DNA of 64,000 nt from Phycisphaerae bacterium. Its GTDB lineage: Bacteria > Planctomycetota > Phycisphaerae > SM23-33. Positions within the stretch are counted from its first letter, which is position 1. Each line of letters opens with the position of its first letter. A program made the translations under genes and the position numbers. The notes below the pieces were generated by a model that was not told the origin of the DNA, did not search any database, and saw only the letters and a program-made list of their open reading frames with translations. The stretch lies in assembly GCA_016782885.1 (NCBI GenBank), contig JADHXQ010000001.1:1-64000 (forward strand). The letters are read 5' to 3'. This document shows, piece after piece, positions 25,093-33,456 of the stretch.

Positions 25093-25986
25093 ATGAGCGA
25101 CCACGTTGAGCAGTTGAAGGGGCTGGCGAAGAACGCGGATTTCTTCATCGGGATAGATTCCGACGGATGCGCGTTCGACTCCATGGAAATCAAGCAGAAG
25201 GAATGCTTCACGCCAAACGTGATCGAGCACTGGGGGCTCCAACCGGTGGCGAGATACGCCCGCGAGGCGTGCGAGTTCGTGAATCTCTATTCCCGCCAGC
25301 GCGGTTGCAATCGATTCATCGCGCTGGTCAGCGATCTGGACTTCATCGCCGAGCGCCCCGAAGTTCAGCGCCGCGGCTTCACGCCGCCCAATATCGATCC
25401 GCTGCGACAGTGGATCGCCGAAGAAACGCGGCTCGGCGAACCCACGCTCGAAAAGGCGGTGGAGGCAACCGGCGATCCGCTTCTCACACGGGCGCTGAAC
25501 TGGTCGCGGTCCGTCAACGCCACCGTAGAACGAATCTGCAAAAACGTGCCGCCATTTGCTTTCGTACGCGAGAGCATCGAGGCGATCGGCGATCGCGCCG
25601 ACGTGGTGGTCGTTTCGGCTACACCATTCGAAGCACTCGACCGCGAGTGGCGAGAGCACGATCTGGAACAATACGTGGAAATGATCTGCGGGCAGGAAAT
25701 GGGAAGCAAGAAAGAGCATCTCCAGTACGCCGCATGCGGGAAATACGACCAGGAGCAAATCCTGATGATCGGCGACGCTCCCGGCGACATGAAAGCCGCC
25801 AAATCAAACGGCGTTCTGTTCTACGCGATCAATCCCGGGCACGAAGAAGAAAGTTGGCAGCGATTCCACGACGAAGCACTCGACAAGTTCTTCGCGGGCC
25901 AATACACCGGCGACTACGAGCGGAAGGTAATCGACGAATTCCTGACTTATCTGCCCGAAACCCCGCCGTGGAAGCAGCAGGACTGA
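25093..25986 (+). CDS. HAD-family hydrolase
   Basis: 297 residues with the haloacid-dehalogenase motifs: I as FIGIDSDG (nucleophile D22, acid D24), II as VVVSATP, the motif III lysine near KKEHLQ, and IV as MIGDAPGDMKAA (D228). A large insertion between motifs I and II (about 30-165) forms a helical cap. It is probably a sugar-phosphate or other small-molecule phosphatase in the cytoplasm. Being the third gene of the gnd-SDR-HAD set, it may dephosphorylate an intermediate there; the substrate is unknown. Confidence 0.8.
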   Translation: MSDHVEQLKGLAKNADFFIGIDSDGCAFDSMEIKQKECFTPNVIEHWGLQPVARYAREACEFVNLYSRQRGCNRFIALVSDLDFIAERPEVQRRGFTPPNIDPLRQWIAEETRLGEPTLEKAVEATGDPLLTRALNWSRSVNATVERICKNVPPFAFVRESIEAIGDRADVVVVSATPFEALDREWREHDLEQYVEMICGQEMGSKKEHLQYAACGKYDQEQILMIGDAPGDMKAAKSNGVLFYAINPGHEEESWQRFHDEALDKFFAGQYTGDYERKVIDEFLTYLPETPPWKQQD

Positions 25987-26335
25987 AACGCGATAAGACA
26001 GTGATTGGAAAATAGCGGTATTGGGACGCTGGGGCTGTTGAAGAATGATGCTGCTTGACCGAGCGAATCTGAGCCTTTCGGGCTAAACGACTGTCGGCAA
26101 AAACTTTCCTCACAATACCATGGAACTGCGTTTTCGCCAGAAAAAAAGGCCGCTCACGGCAGGCGGCTGGAGGCGGCGCTGCTCGAGAAAGTTGTTCGTG
26201 GAAAGTAGTGAGGAGACAGACCGGAGGCTGGAGGCGGGCCCAGGGCATTGAGAGATCAAATAAGGTTTGCCGGATTGGCTGTGGTTTCGTAGTCTTCCGC
26301 TGATTATCATGGCCGGATTATGCGGAGAAACTGGA
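25987..26335. other. Intergenic region, nothing firm seen
   Basis: About 350 bases between the HAD gene and the esterase cluster. GGCTGGAGGCGG-like words recur (near 26165 and 26224). No confident promoter, terminator or gene was recognised, although a promoter for the downstream cluster must lie here or just after. Confidence 0.4.
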
Positions 26336-26362
26336 ATGTCAGCACTAAAGGGACGGGCGAGG

Positions 26363-27613
26363 ATGAGAATCAAACTGCTACTGTCTGCCGGGGCAATGGG
26401 ACTGCTGCTGTCCGGTTGCCTCGGCGCCACGAATCGGCAAGTCGGCGGGCCTGACGCCGCCAAATCCGCGGCGGCGGAGAAACGAACGTTGGTGTGGGAT
26501 ACCGCTGCGCTATCGGCGGTTCCGAAAGTGTACGCGACCAAAAAGTGTCCCGCGCCGCCCATGCGGGCGTTCTTCTACGAGGGCGCCGATTACAAAGGCC
26601 AACCCACCCACGTGTTCGCCTACTACGCTGCCCCGGAAGGCAAAGCCCCCGCCGGCGGTTGGCCCGCGGTGGTCTGCGCACACGGCGGCGGCGGTACGGC
26701 GTATCCGGACTGGGTCAAGCAATGGAATAAATATGGTTACGCGGCGATCTCCATGGACCTGGAAGGCCATCTACCGGACAAACGCGCCCACAAAAACGCC
26801 GGACCCGCTCGCCGGAACTGGTTCTCCGACATTGGATTGCCCGACAAGGAGCAATGGTTCTACCACGCGGTGGCCGACGTGATACGCGCCAATTCACTGC
26901 TGCGATCCTTCAAGGAGATCAATCCCAGGAAGATCGGCCTGGCGGGCATTTCCTGGGGTGGAACGATCGCCGCCACGGTAGCGGGCGTGGACTCGCGATT
27001 CGCTTTTGTCGTGCCCATTTACGGATGCGGATTCCTCCACGAGAGCGACAACGAGGGCATCACGCAGTGGTTCAGCAGGAAGAACATGACCCCCGCTCAG
27101 TATCTGGATTATCGCACGAAATGGGATCCCGCGGCCCACCTGTGCTACGCGAAGATGCCGATGTATTGGGTCAACGGTTCCAATGACGGAACGTTTCCGA
27201 TGGACATTTTTCAGCGGTCGGCGTTGGCTACGGCCGGGCCGAGCCTTCTGCACGTGCGTTTTCGCTGGATGCACGGACATTCTCCGGGGTGGAGGAGGCG
27301 CGACGTCTACGCCTTTACCGGCAGTATCGTCAAAGGCGCCCCTCCGCTGCCAACCGCGGCGCGCCCGACACTGGAGGCAAAGACCCGGCGCGTGAGCACC
27401 AGGACAACGGGAAAGATTTTCAGGGCGGCGCTGTGCTACACGACCGGCGGCGGAAAATGGCAGCGGCGGTACTGGGAGAACGCGGCATGCGAGATCGGCG
27501 AGAAGGAAGTTACCAGCGTCCTCCCGAAAGGAGCGACAGTATTCTACTTCAACGTAAAGGACAAGGACGGCAACCTTGTCAGTTCCGAGTTTGTCGAGAT
27601 AAAAAACCCGTGA
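26363..27613 (+). CDS. Lipoprotein alpha/beta-hydrolase (acetylxylan-esterase-like), copy 1
   Basis: 416 residues from ATG 26363. The lipoprotein signal is MRIKLLLSAGAMGLLLSGC with lipobox LSGC, so it is anchored outside the cytoplasm. The alpha/beta-hydrolase domain has the oxyanion-type HGGGGTAYP, nucleophile S197 in GISWGG, an acid in NGSNDGTFPMD and a histidine in MHGHSPGW. A short beta-rich C-terminal domain (about 345-416) follows. Relatives are prolyl-oligopeptidase/acetyl-esterase-like proteins deacylating polysaccharides. An in-frame ATG at 26336 is possible. A close paralogue follows after 18 bases. Only the ester-bond class can be inferred. Confidence 0.75.
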   Translation: MRIKLLLSAGAMGLLLSGCLGATNRQVGGPDAAKSAAAEKRTLVWDTAALSAVPKVYATKKCPAPPMRAFFYEGADYKGQPTHVFAYYAAPEGKAPAGGWPAVVCAHGGGGTAYPDWVKQWNKYGYAAISMDLEGHLPDKRAHKNAGPARRNWFSDIGLPDKEQWFYHAVADVIRANSLLRSFKEINPRKIGLAGISWGGTIAATVAGVDSRFAFVVPIYGCGFLHESDNEGITQWFSRKNMTPAQYLDYRTKWDPAAHLCYAKMPMYWVNGSNDGTFPMDIFQRSALATAGPSLLHVRFRWMHGHSPGWRRRDVYAFTGSIVKGAPPLPTAARPTLEAKTRRVSTRTTGKIFRAALCYTTGGGKWQRRYWENAACEIGEKEVTSVLPKGATVFYFNVKDKDGNLVSSEFVEIKNP

Positions 27614-27631
27614 GGATGGGAGAGCAATGCG

Positions 27632-28951
27632 ATGTCTATAGGCGAAAGAATTCGAGTCCTGTCCGTTGGCTCCGCGCTGACGGTTCTGATGATCGCGGGC
27701 GCCGCGGCGGCGGAGTCGGCGGAGCCCAAGGCGCTCAAGAGGGTAGTACCGTGGGATGTTTCGGCGCTCTGTAAGACCCCGAAGGTTCATGCCACTGAGG
27801 AACGTCCGGCAAAGGGGATGCGCGCGTTCTTCTACGAGGGCGCCGACTACAAAGGCAAGCCGACCTGGGTGTTCGCGTACTACGCGGCGCCGAAAGGGAC
27901 GGCGCCGGCGGGCGGTTGGCCCGCGGTAGTCTGCGCACACGGCGGCGGCGGTACGGCGTATCCCGAGTGGGTGAAGTATTGGAACGGGAAGGGATACGCG
28001 GCGATCGCTATGGACCTGGAAGGGCATCTCCCCGGCGGGAAATCACATCACGTGGAAGGCAACTTTCCGACCGGGAAGGGCCACAAGAACGCCGGGCCCG
28101 CGCGCATAGACTGGTTCGGCGACCGGGCTCTGGGCGACAAAGAGCAGTGGTTCTATCACGCGGTGGCCGACGTGATACGCGCCAATTCGCTGCTGAGGTC
28201 CTTCAAGGAGATCAACCCCAAGAAGATCGGCCTGACGGGCATTTCATGGGGCGGTGTGATCGTAAGCAGCGCCGCTGGAGTAGACTCGCGATTTGCTTTT
28301 GTAATTCCCGTCTACGGCGCCGGTTTCATTCACGAAAGCGATAATCCGGGCCTTTCGCAATGGTTCCCTCCCAAGAACATGACCCCCGCCCAGTATCTGG
28401 ACTACCGCACGAAGTGGGATCCGTCCGCACACCTGCCCCGCGCGAAGATGCCGATGCTGTTTGTGACTTCAGTGGCGGACCCCGTCTTTCAAATCGACAT
28501 TTTCGCGAAATCGGTGAAAGCGGCCGGCGGGCCGAGCACATTGTGCATACGTCCGTGGATGATCCACGGACATGGGAACGGATGGAGCGACGCATGTGAA
28601 ATCTGGAACTTTGCCGACAGCATCGTGAAGGATGGTCCGCCCCTGCCGAAACTGGAACGCCCCGAAACCAATCCCGACACCGGCATGGTGCATGTGAAGT
28701 ACACGGGCAAGAATATCACGGAGGCCTGGATGTACTTCACGACGTCCGGGGGCATATTCAAGAGCCGGAAATGGCACTTCATCCAATGCACCATCGGCAA
28801 GACCGAATTGGTCGCCAAAAAGCGTCTTCCCAAGGGAACCAAGGCGTTTCTGGTCTACGTGTTTCGGGATATCGGCGGGCGGCGCAGCAACCATGTCGGT
28901 TCCGAGCCGGTTGTTATTAAAGACAAGCCCGCGCAGAAACCGGCGAAGTGA
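27632..28951 (+). CDS. Secreted alpha/beta-hydrolase (acetylxylan-esterase-like), copy 2
   Basis: 439 residues with a Sec signal peptide (VLSVGSALTVLMIAGAAAA), not a lipobox. It is clearly a duplicate of the previous gene: the blocks AFFYEGADYKGKPT, GGWPAVVCAHGGGGTAYP and FKEINPKKIGLTGISWGG are nearly the same. The nucleophile is S205, the histidine is in MIHGHGNGW, and the acid position reads TSVADPVFQID instead of NGSNDGTFPMD. A glycine/histidine-rich insertion (GGKSHHVEGNFPTGKGHK) widens one loop near the active site, which may change substrate. It has the same C-terminal beta domain and is likely co-transcribed with copy 1. Confidence 0.75.
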   Translation: MSIGERIRVLSVGSALTVLMIAGAAAAESAEPKALKRVVPWDVSALCKTPKVHATEERPAKGMRAFFYEGADYKGKPTWVFAYYAAPKGTAPAGGWPAVVCAHGGGGTAYPEWVKYWNGKGYAAIAMDLEGHLPGGKSHHVEGNFPTGKGHKNAGPARIDWFGDRALGDKEQWFYHAVADVIRANSLLRSFKEINPKKIGLTGISWGGVIVSSAAGVDSRFAFVIPVYGAGFIHESDNPGLSQWFPPKNMTPAQYLDYRTKWDPSAHLPRAKMPMLFVTSVADPVFQIDIFAKSVKAAGGPSTLCIRPWMIHGHGNGWSDACEIWNFADSIVKDGPPLPKLERPETNPDTGMVHVKYTGKNITEAWMYFTTSGGIFKSRKWHFIQCTIGKTELVAKKRLPKGTKAFLVYVFRDIGGRRSNHVGSEPVVIKDKPAQKPAK

Positions 28952-29062
28952 AAGAAGAAAAACTTCCCCTTTTCGGTCGAGCGACATAAAATCAGGAACC
29001 GTCAACAGAGTCGGAGATAGTACGGGTGAATTGAAATGTCAACGCGAAAGGGAAGGTCTGAT

Positions 29063-29956
29063 ATGAAAATCAGGTTACTACTGTCTGTCTGCGCAATGGG
29101 ACTAATGCTCTCCGGTTGCCTCGGCACCCCGCCGGAGCACGTCTGTCAGTGGCAGACGCAGAAACTCCGGGTTATCGGCGGGCTTGAAGCGCCCGAATGC
29201 GCGGTTGTGCATCCTGCCACCGGAAAAATCTATGTCAGCAACATGACCGTGGACCCCAAGGCCGAAGGTGACGCGAAATTCTGGGGCGACGATGGCACCG
29301 GTTCGATCAGCCTGCTGACCGACAGTAAACTCGAGACGCTGCATTGGGCGAAATCCAACAAGATCGCAACCATGCACTCACCCAAAGGCCTGTGCATTGT
29401 GGGCGGGCAACTCTGGGCCGCCGACAACCACCAGGTTGTGGTGGTGGATATCGCGACGGCCAAACCGGTGAAAGCGGTGGATATCCCGGGCGCGAAATTC
29501 CTGAACGATATGGTGTCCGACGGTAAATACGCCTATGCGGCCGACACGGCCACCGGGCGAATCACGCGCGTCGGTCCCGGCGTCATTCAACACTACAAGG
29601 GCCCGGCAAGCGCCAACGGTCTGGGGTTTCGCGACGGGAAACTCTACTGCTGCAGTTGGGGCGAGCACGATATCTTCGAGATCGACATGAGCGGAAAGGC
29701 GGAGGCGAAACCCGTCGGCCTGGCCAAAGAGTTCAAAGGCCTCGACGGTATCGAGGCCCTGCCCGACGGCAGCTTTCTCGTCTCGGACCAGCCCAACAAC
29801 AGGATCGCGTGGGTCAGTGCAGACTTCAAGAAAACCGAAACCATCGCCAAGGTGAACAAGCCCGCCGATTTCGGTATCGATCTCAAGCGAGGGCGACTTT
29901 ACGTGCCCTGCTTCGTGGATAATACGATCACCGTCTTCAGCCTGAAGCGGAAATAG
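29063..29956 (+). CDS. NHL/SMP-30-like beta-propeller lipoprotein
   Basis: 297 residues. The lipoprotein signal MKIRLLLSVCAMGLMLSGC is very similar to that of esterase copy 1, suggesting a shared origin of the leader. The remainder is a propeller of repeated short strands: GKIYVSNMTV, GKYAYAADTATG, DGKLYCCSW, DGSFLVSDQPNN and KRGRLYVPCFVDNT. Such six-bladed folds bind sugars, peptides or metal and sometimes hydrolyse lactones. ATG 29063 follows GGAAGG; an upstream ATG at 29036 is less likely. It is 3 bases from the next gene. The function beyond a surface propeller is unknown. Confidence 0.7.
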   Translation: MKIRLLLSVCAMGLMLSGCLGTPPEHVCQWQTQKLRVIGGLEAPECAVVHPATGKIYVSNMTVDPKAEGDAKFWGDDGTGSISLLTDSKLETLHWAKSNKIATMHSPKGLCIVGGQLWAADNHQVVVVDIATAKPVKAVDIPGAKFLNDMVSDGKYAYAADTATGRITRVGPGVIQHYKGPASANGLGFRDGKLYCCSWGEHDIFEIDMSGKAEAKPVGLAKEFKGLDGIEALPDGSFLVSDQPNNRIAWVSADFKKTETIAKVNKPADFGIDLKRGRLYVPCFVDNTITVFSLKRK

Positions 29957-29959
29957 AGG

Positions 29960-31627
29960 ATGAATATGAAAACGCTGAAGAGTCAAGTGTCGCTGCTGCT
30001 TATCGTTTGCGCAATGCTTCCCGCGATCCTCCTTGCCACGGCGCCCAATACCAGGGATCTGGACGCGGCGATCGAGAGCGGAGATTTCGGGACCTATTTT
30101 ACGAACATCTCAGCGTGGTTGAACAAGAAGGCTCCGGCGAAGATGTCCATCGCGTCCATGCAGGCCGGCCTCAAAGATCCTGTCTTTGCAAACGCCCTGG
30201 CCCAGCGGCAGTTCATCGCCAGAAGCGGTCTGGAAGCCTTGGGGACGTTCGCCAAAGCCGATCCGAAGAACCAGGTGTTCCTGTCGTGGTTGATGCGAAA
30301 CACCAATGCGATGGACCTTTATCTCCAGGCCGCCTCGCCCGGCGGAACCAAGAACAGGGAAAAGAACACTTACAAACTGGGTATCCGGGCGTTGGATACC
30401 TGGCGACAGATTTTCAATGCCAATCCGGACTCGAAAAAGGGTCTGTATCTGAGGCTCGCGATCGCAACGGCGATTTCCCCCTCGCCGGCCAAGAGCTACG
30501 GCAGCGGAGTAGTCTTCAAATCCCTGCCTCGCTACCAGCACTTCGAGACCGCCCACAAGAACAAGGAGCTGTTTCCCAGTTTCGACAATCTTTCGGTCTG
30601 GGACCTTCGGATGGTCGTCTACTCATGGGCGTCTGACAGAGATCTGGGCTGGGTGCGGAAAATGATCAACACATGGCGCCCTGATTTGCGAAAAGGTCAG
30701 CGCGTTGTCCATATCGTCAGCGAAGTGTGGCGCCGAAACTCACCCTATTATCCGTTTAAGGACGGTTTCATAACCGTGCTGGAGGGCGGCGGGAAGTGCG
30801 GCCCGAGATCGTGGTTCGGCGAAATGACGTGCAAGGCGTTCGGGATGCCCGCAATGGCGATGAGCCAGCCAGGACATTCGGCGATTGTCTACAAATCGCC
30901 CTATCCCCAATCGGATCCCCAGCCCGGTACGGCGTGGAAGGTCGTGTATGGCGCCGGATGGCACAGGACGCGCGGCGGTTATCAACTTCTTGCCGAGTCG
31001 GCGGCACGCGAACGAGAGGCCGAGTTTGCGATCACCGAACATCTGACATGGTTGGCGTCAACGCTTACCGACAAGAAGCAGGCTGACGCGGCGCTGGCGA
31101 TCGTCCACAAGCTTCAGTCCGAACAACCGCTGCCCGGAACGGGACCTAACCCGGCCGTTGGCGCCGACTCAAAACCAACGGCAATCGCCAAACCGCCGGT
31201 CGAAATACCGGAACCAAAATGCCTGCCGGAAAAACCTTTCAAGCCCATTCCCGGTGTAATACACGTCGAAGCTGAAACATTTACCAAGATGTCCAACGTT
31301 AAGGTTTACGATTGTTTCACGGACGGTAAGCAGGTGAACTTCCAGAAGAACATCCAGAGCAGTTGGATTGACTACACCATCGACGCGCCAAAGGCCGGTA
31401 CGTATGGACTGACGATACGGCATGCGGTAGGGAACCGGGAGCAAATCCTGAACGTCCGGATCGGCGACCGGAAGCCGATAACCGTCAGAATCCCCAATAC
31501 GCATGGATTATGGAAGACAAGCCCGTCGGTGGACGTGAAACTGGCCAAAGGCCCTCAGAAACTGAAGATATCGACCCCCTACCAGAGAGGGATCGCGATA
31601 AGGTGGTTTGAACTTAAATCAAAATGA
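29960..31627 (+). CDS. Exported transglutaminase-like protein with C-terminal carbohydrate-binding-like domain
   Basis: 555 residues with a signal peptide (VSLLLIVCAMLPAILLATA). Residues 40-260 are helical. A papain/transglutaminase-like core follows with C280 in GGGKCGPRSWFGEM and H306 in SQPGHSAIVYK, then an aromatic YGAGWHRT segment. After a proline-rich linker (about 385-420) comes a beta-sandwich (about 430-555) starting HVEAETFTKMSNVKV and ending LKISTPYQRGIAIRWFELK, like CBM6/CBM35-type domains. Transglutaminase-fold proteins can be proteases, peptide amidases or cross-linkers; which applies is not visible. The stop is 3 bases after the propeller gene on one side and 16 bases before the beta-helix gene on the other. 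Confidence 0.65.
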   Translation: MNMKTLKSQVSLLLIVCAMLPAILLATAPNTRDLDAAIESGDFGTYFTNISAWLNKKAPAKMSIASMQAGLKDPVFANALAQRQFIARSGLEALGTFAKADPKNQVFLSWLMRNTNAMDLYLQAASPGGTKNREKNTYKLGIRALDTWRQIFNANPDSKKGLYLRLAIATAISPSPAKSYGSGVVFKSLPRYQHFETAHKNKELFPSFDNLSVWDLRMVVYSWASDRDLGWVRKMINTWRPDLRKGQRVVHIVSEVWRRNSPYYPFKDGFITVLEGGGKCGPRSWFGEMTCKAFGMPAMAMSQPGHSAIVYKSPYPQSDPQPGTAWKVVYGAGWHRTRGGYQLLAESAAREREAEFAITEHLTWLASTLTDKKQADAALAIVHKLQSEQPLPGTGPNPAVGADSKPTAIAKPPVEIPEPKCLPEKPFKPIPGVIHVEAETFTKMSNVKVYDCFTDGKQVNFQKNIQSSWIDYTIDAPKAGTYGLTIRHAVGNREQILNVRIGDRKPITVRIPNTHGLWKTSPSVDVKLAKGPQKLKISTPYQRGIAIRWFELKSK

Positions 31628-31643
31628 AAGCGAGCACGGAAGA

Positions 31644-33344
31644 ATGAACGCAGGAAAAAGCATAGGGAAGTTTTCGATCGTTTCGATCGCGGTCGCGGCG
31701 TGTCTGATATTCGGCGCGACTTGGGCCCAGGCGGCGACGTATTACGTGAGCCAGTCGTCAGGCAACGACAGTTCGACCGGGCAGACCGAAAACAAGCCCT
31801 GGAAAACGCTCGCGAAGGCGTCGACTGTTAAATACGCCCCCGGCGACAGCATCCTGCTGAAATGCGGCGATACCTGGAACGAGCAGCTCAGCCCCAAGGG
31901 CGAAGGAACGCCCGCCAAGCCCATTACCATAAGTTCGTACGGAAAGGGCGCCAAGCCGATGATCGACCGGGAAGATCACAAGAAGGATCTTGTCGGTATC
32001 CGCCTGGACGACCAGGGCGGTTTCAAGATCGTCGGGATCGAGTTCAACCGCTGCATGACGGGCATCTACGGAGAATACACCGCCACTTGTCCGACCAAAA
32101 AGTTCGTCTGGATCGAGGACTGCTATTTTCATGATTCGCTGAAATACGGGAACTACAAGACCTATCCCAAACCGCGAAACATCGGACTTGGCATCTGCTT
32201 CTTCTCGTACGAGCGCAAGAACAGGATCGTCCTGACCGATATCACGATCAAAAATTGCGTGTTCCGAAGGCTGGCATCGGGCGTCTGGACCAACAGCCCC
32301 GACAACTTCAACAAGAACGCGTCCAACATCTATAACTTCGGAAACATGACTTTCGACGGCTGCCTGTTCGAAGAGGGCTACCAGTGGCAGATGGGCCTGC
32401 GCGGGGTCGCCGGCGGCGCCGTCCGCGACTGCGTCACCCACGATATCGGACGGAAGTTCAGGTCCTTTAACGGAGTGGCAGGGGCGATGTTCTTCCGCTG
32501 CAGGGACTGGACATTCGACGACAGCGAATGGGGTTTCGTTTCGATCGGGTTGGGCAGCGGCGACGGCGAGGCGTTCGACTTCGAGGGCAACTGCGACAAC
32601 ATGACCATGCGGGGTTGCCTGTTCCACGACACCGACGGACCGGGCTTCCTGCTGTGCTGCTACGCCTCCGACGGGCACCCGAACAAGGGCATCCTCATGG
32701 AAAATTGCGTACTGAACGGCAAGTCCAAACGCCCCATCGGATTGCCCAGATGCGAAATCGTAAACACCACCGACTGGACTGAAGTGACCTGGACCAAGAC
32801 CCGTTTCTACATCTCCAAGGGCTCAACCCTCATGAGGGTGATGGATCCCGAGAAGGATAAGAAGTCCAAGTTCGTCGACTGCCTGGTCAAGAAACTCAGC
32901 GACGCATGCAGCACGCCGAATCTCGCGATAAAGGCCACCGCCACCGCGTCGTCCGGACAAAACCCCGCCAACGCCATCGACGCCAAAGCGGATACCTCGT
33001 GGACTGCAGCCTCAGCGAGCGACCAGTGGCTCCAGATCGATTTCGCCAGGCCCACAACCATTAACGAATTCAAGATCAAAGAAGCCGCATCCTCGTCGAT
33101 CGTTCGCTATGTAATCGAATGCTGGGACGCAAAGAAATCACGCTGGGTCGGCTGCTTCAACGGCCGCGGTATCGGGGCGGACTTCATGGCGCCGATCGTC
33201 GCACGCACCACGACCAAGGCGCGCCTGCGAATCATGCAGACAACGAAGGGCAACCCCTGTATAGCGGAATTCGAGGCATACAACGACACGACCGGCGCCC
33301 TGCCAATCACGCCCGGCGGGTATCTGATCAAAAAAAAGAAGTAA
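31644..33344 (+). CDS. Secreted right-handed beta-helix protein with C-terminal F5/8 type C (discoidin) domain
   Basis: 566 residues from ATG 31644. The signal peptide (FSIVSIAVAACLIFGATWAQA) is followed by YYVSQSSGNDSSTGQTENKPW, the usual opening of pectate-lyase-like parallel beta-helix proteins. The helix continues to about residue 420. Residues 430-555 form a discoidin domain: NLAIKATATASSGQ, AIDAKADTSWTA, QWLQIDFARP and ARLRIMQTTKG. Such proteins are polysaccharide lyases or hydrolases attached to glycans by the discoidin module. No catalytic lysine/aspartate set could be assigned, so activity is inferred. It is the last gene of the 26-33 kb exported-protein cluster and is convergent with a sulfatase. 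Confidence 0.75.
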   Translation: MNAGKSIGKFSIVSIAVAACLIFGATWAQAATYYVSQSSGNDSSTGQTENKPWKTLAKASTVKYAPGDSILLKCGDTWNEQLSPKGEGTPAKPITISSYGKGAKPMIDREDHKKDLVGIRLDDQGGFKIVGIEFNRCMTGIYGEYTATCPTKKFVWIEDCYFHDSLKYGNYKTYPKPRNIGLGICFFSYERKNRIVLTDITIKNCVFRRLASGVWTNSPDNFNKNASNIYNFGNMTFDGCLFEEGYQWQMGLRGVAGGAVRDCVTHDIGRKFRSFNGVAGAMFFRCRDWTFDDSEWGFVSIGLGSGDGEAFDFEGNCDNMTMRGCLFHDTDGPGFLLCCYASDGHPNKGILMENCVLNGKSKRPIGLPRCEIVNTTDWTEVTWTKTRFYISKGSTLMRVMDPEKDKKSKFVDCLVKKLSDACSTPNLAIKATATASSGQNPANAIDAKADTSWTAASASDQWLQIDFARPTTINEFKIKEAASSSIVRYVIECWDAKKSRWVGCFNGRGIGADFMAPIVARTTTKARLRIMQTTKGNPCIAEFEAYNDTTGALPITPGGYLIKKKK

Positions 33345-33456
33345 GACCAATTACGCGGATCGTGCCAATAGGCAAGATAGACATAATAACCCGCAGCGGA
33401 GCAGCCAACTTCTCCGGTCTGGAAGTCTGGACAACCACCACGGAATCACCAGTCCG

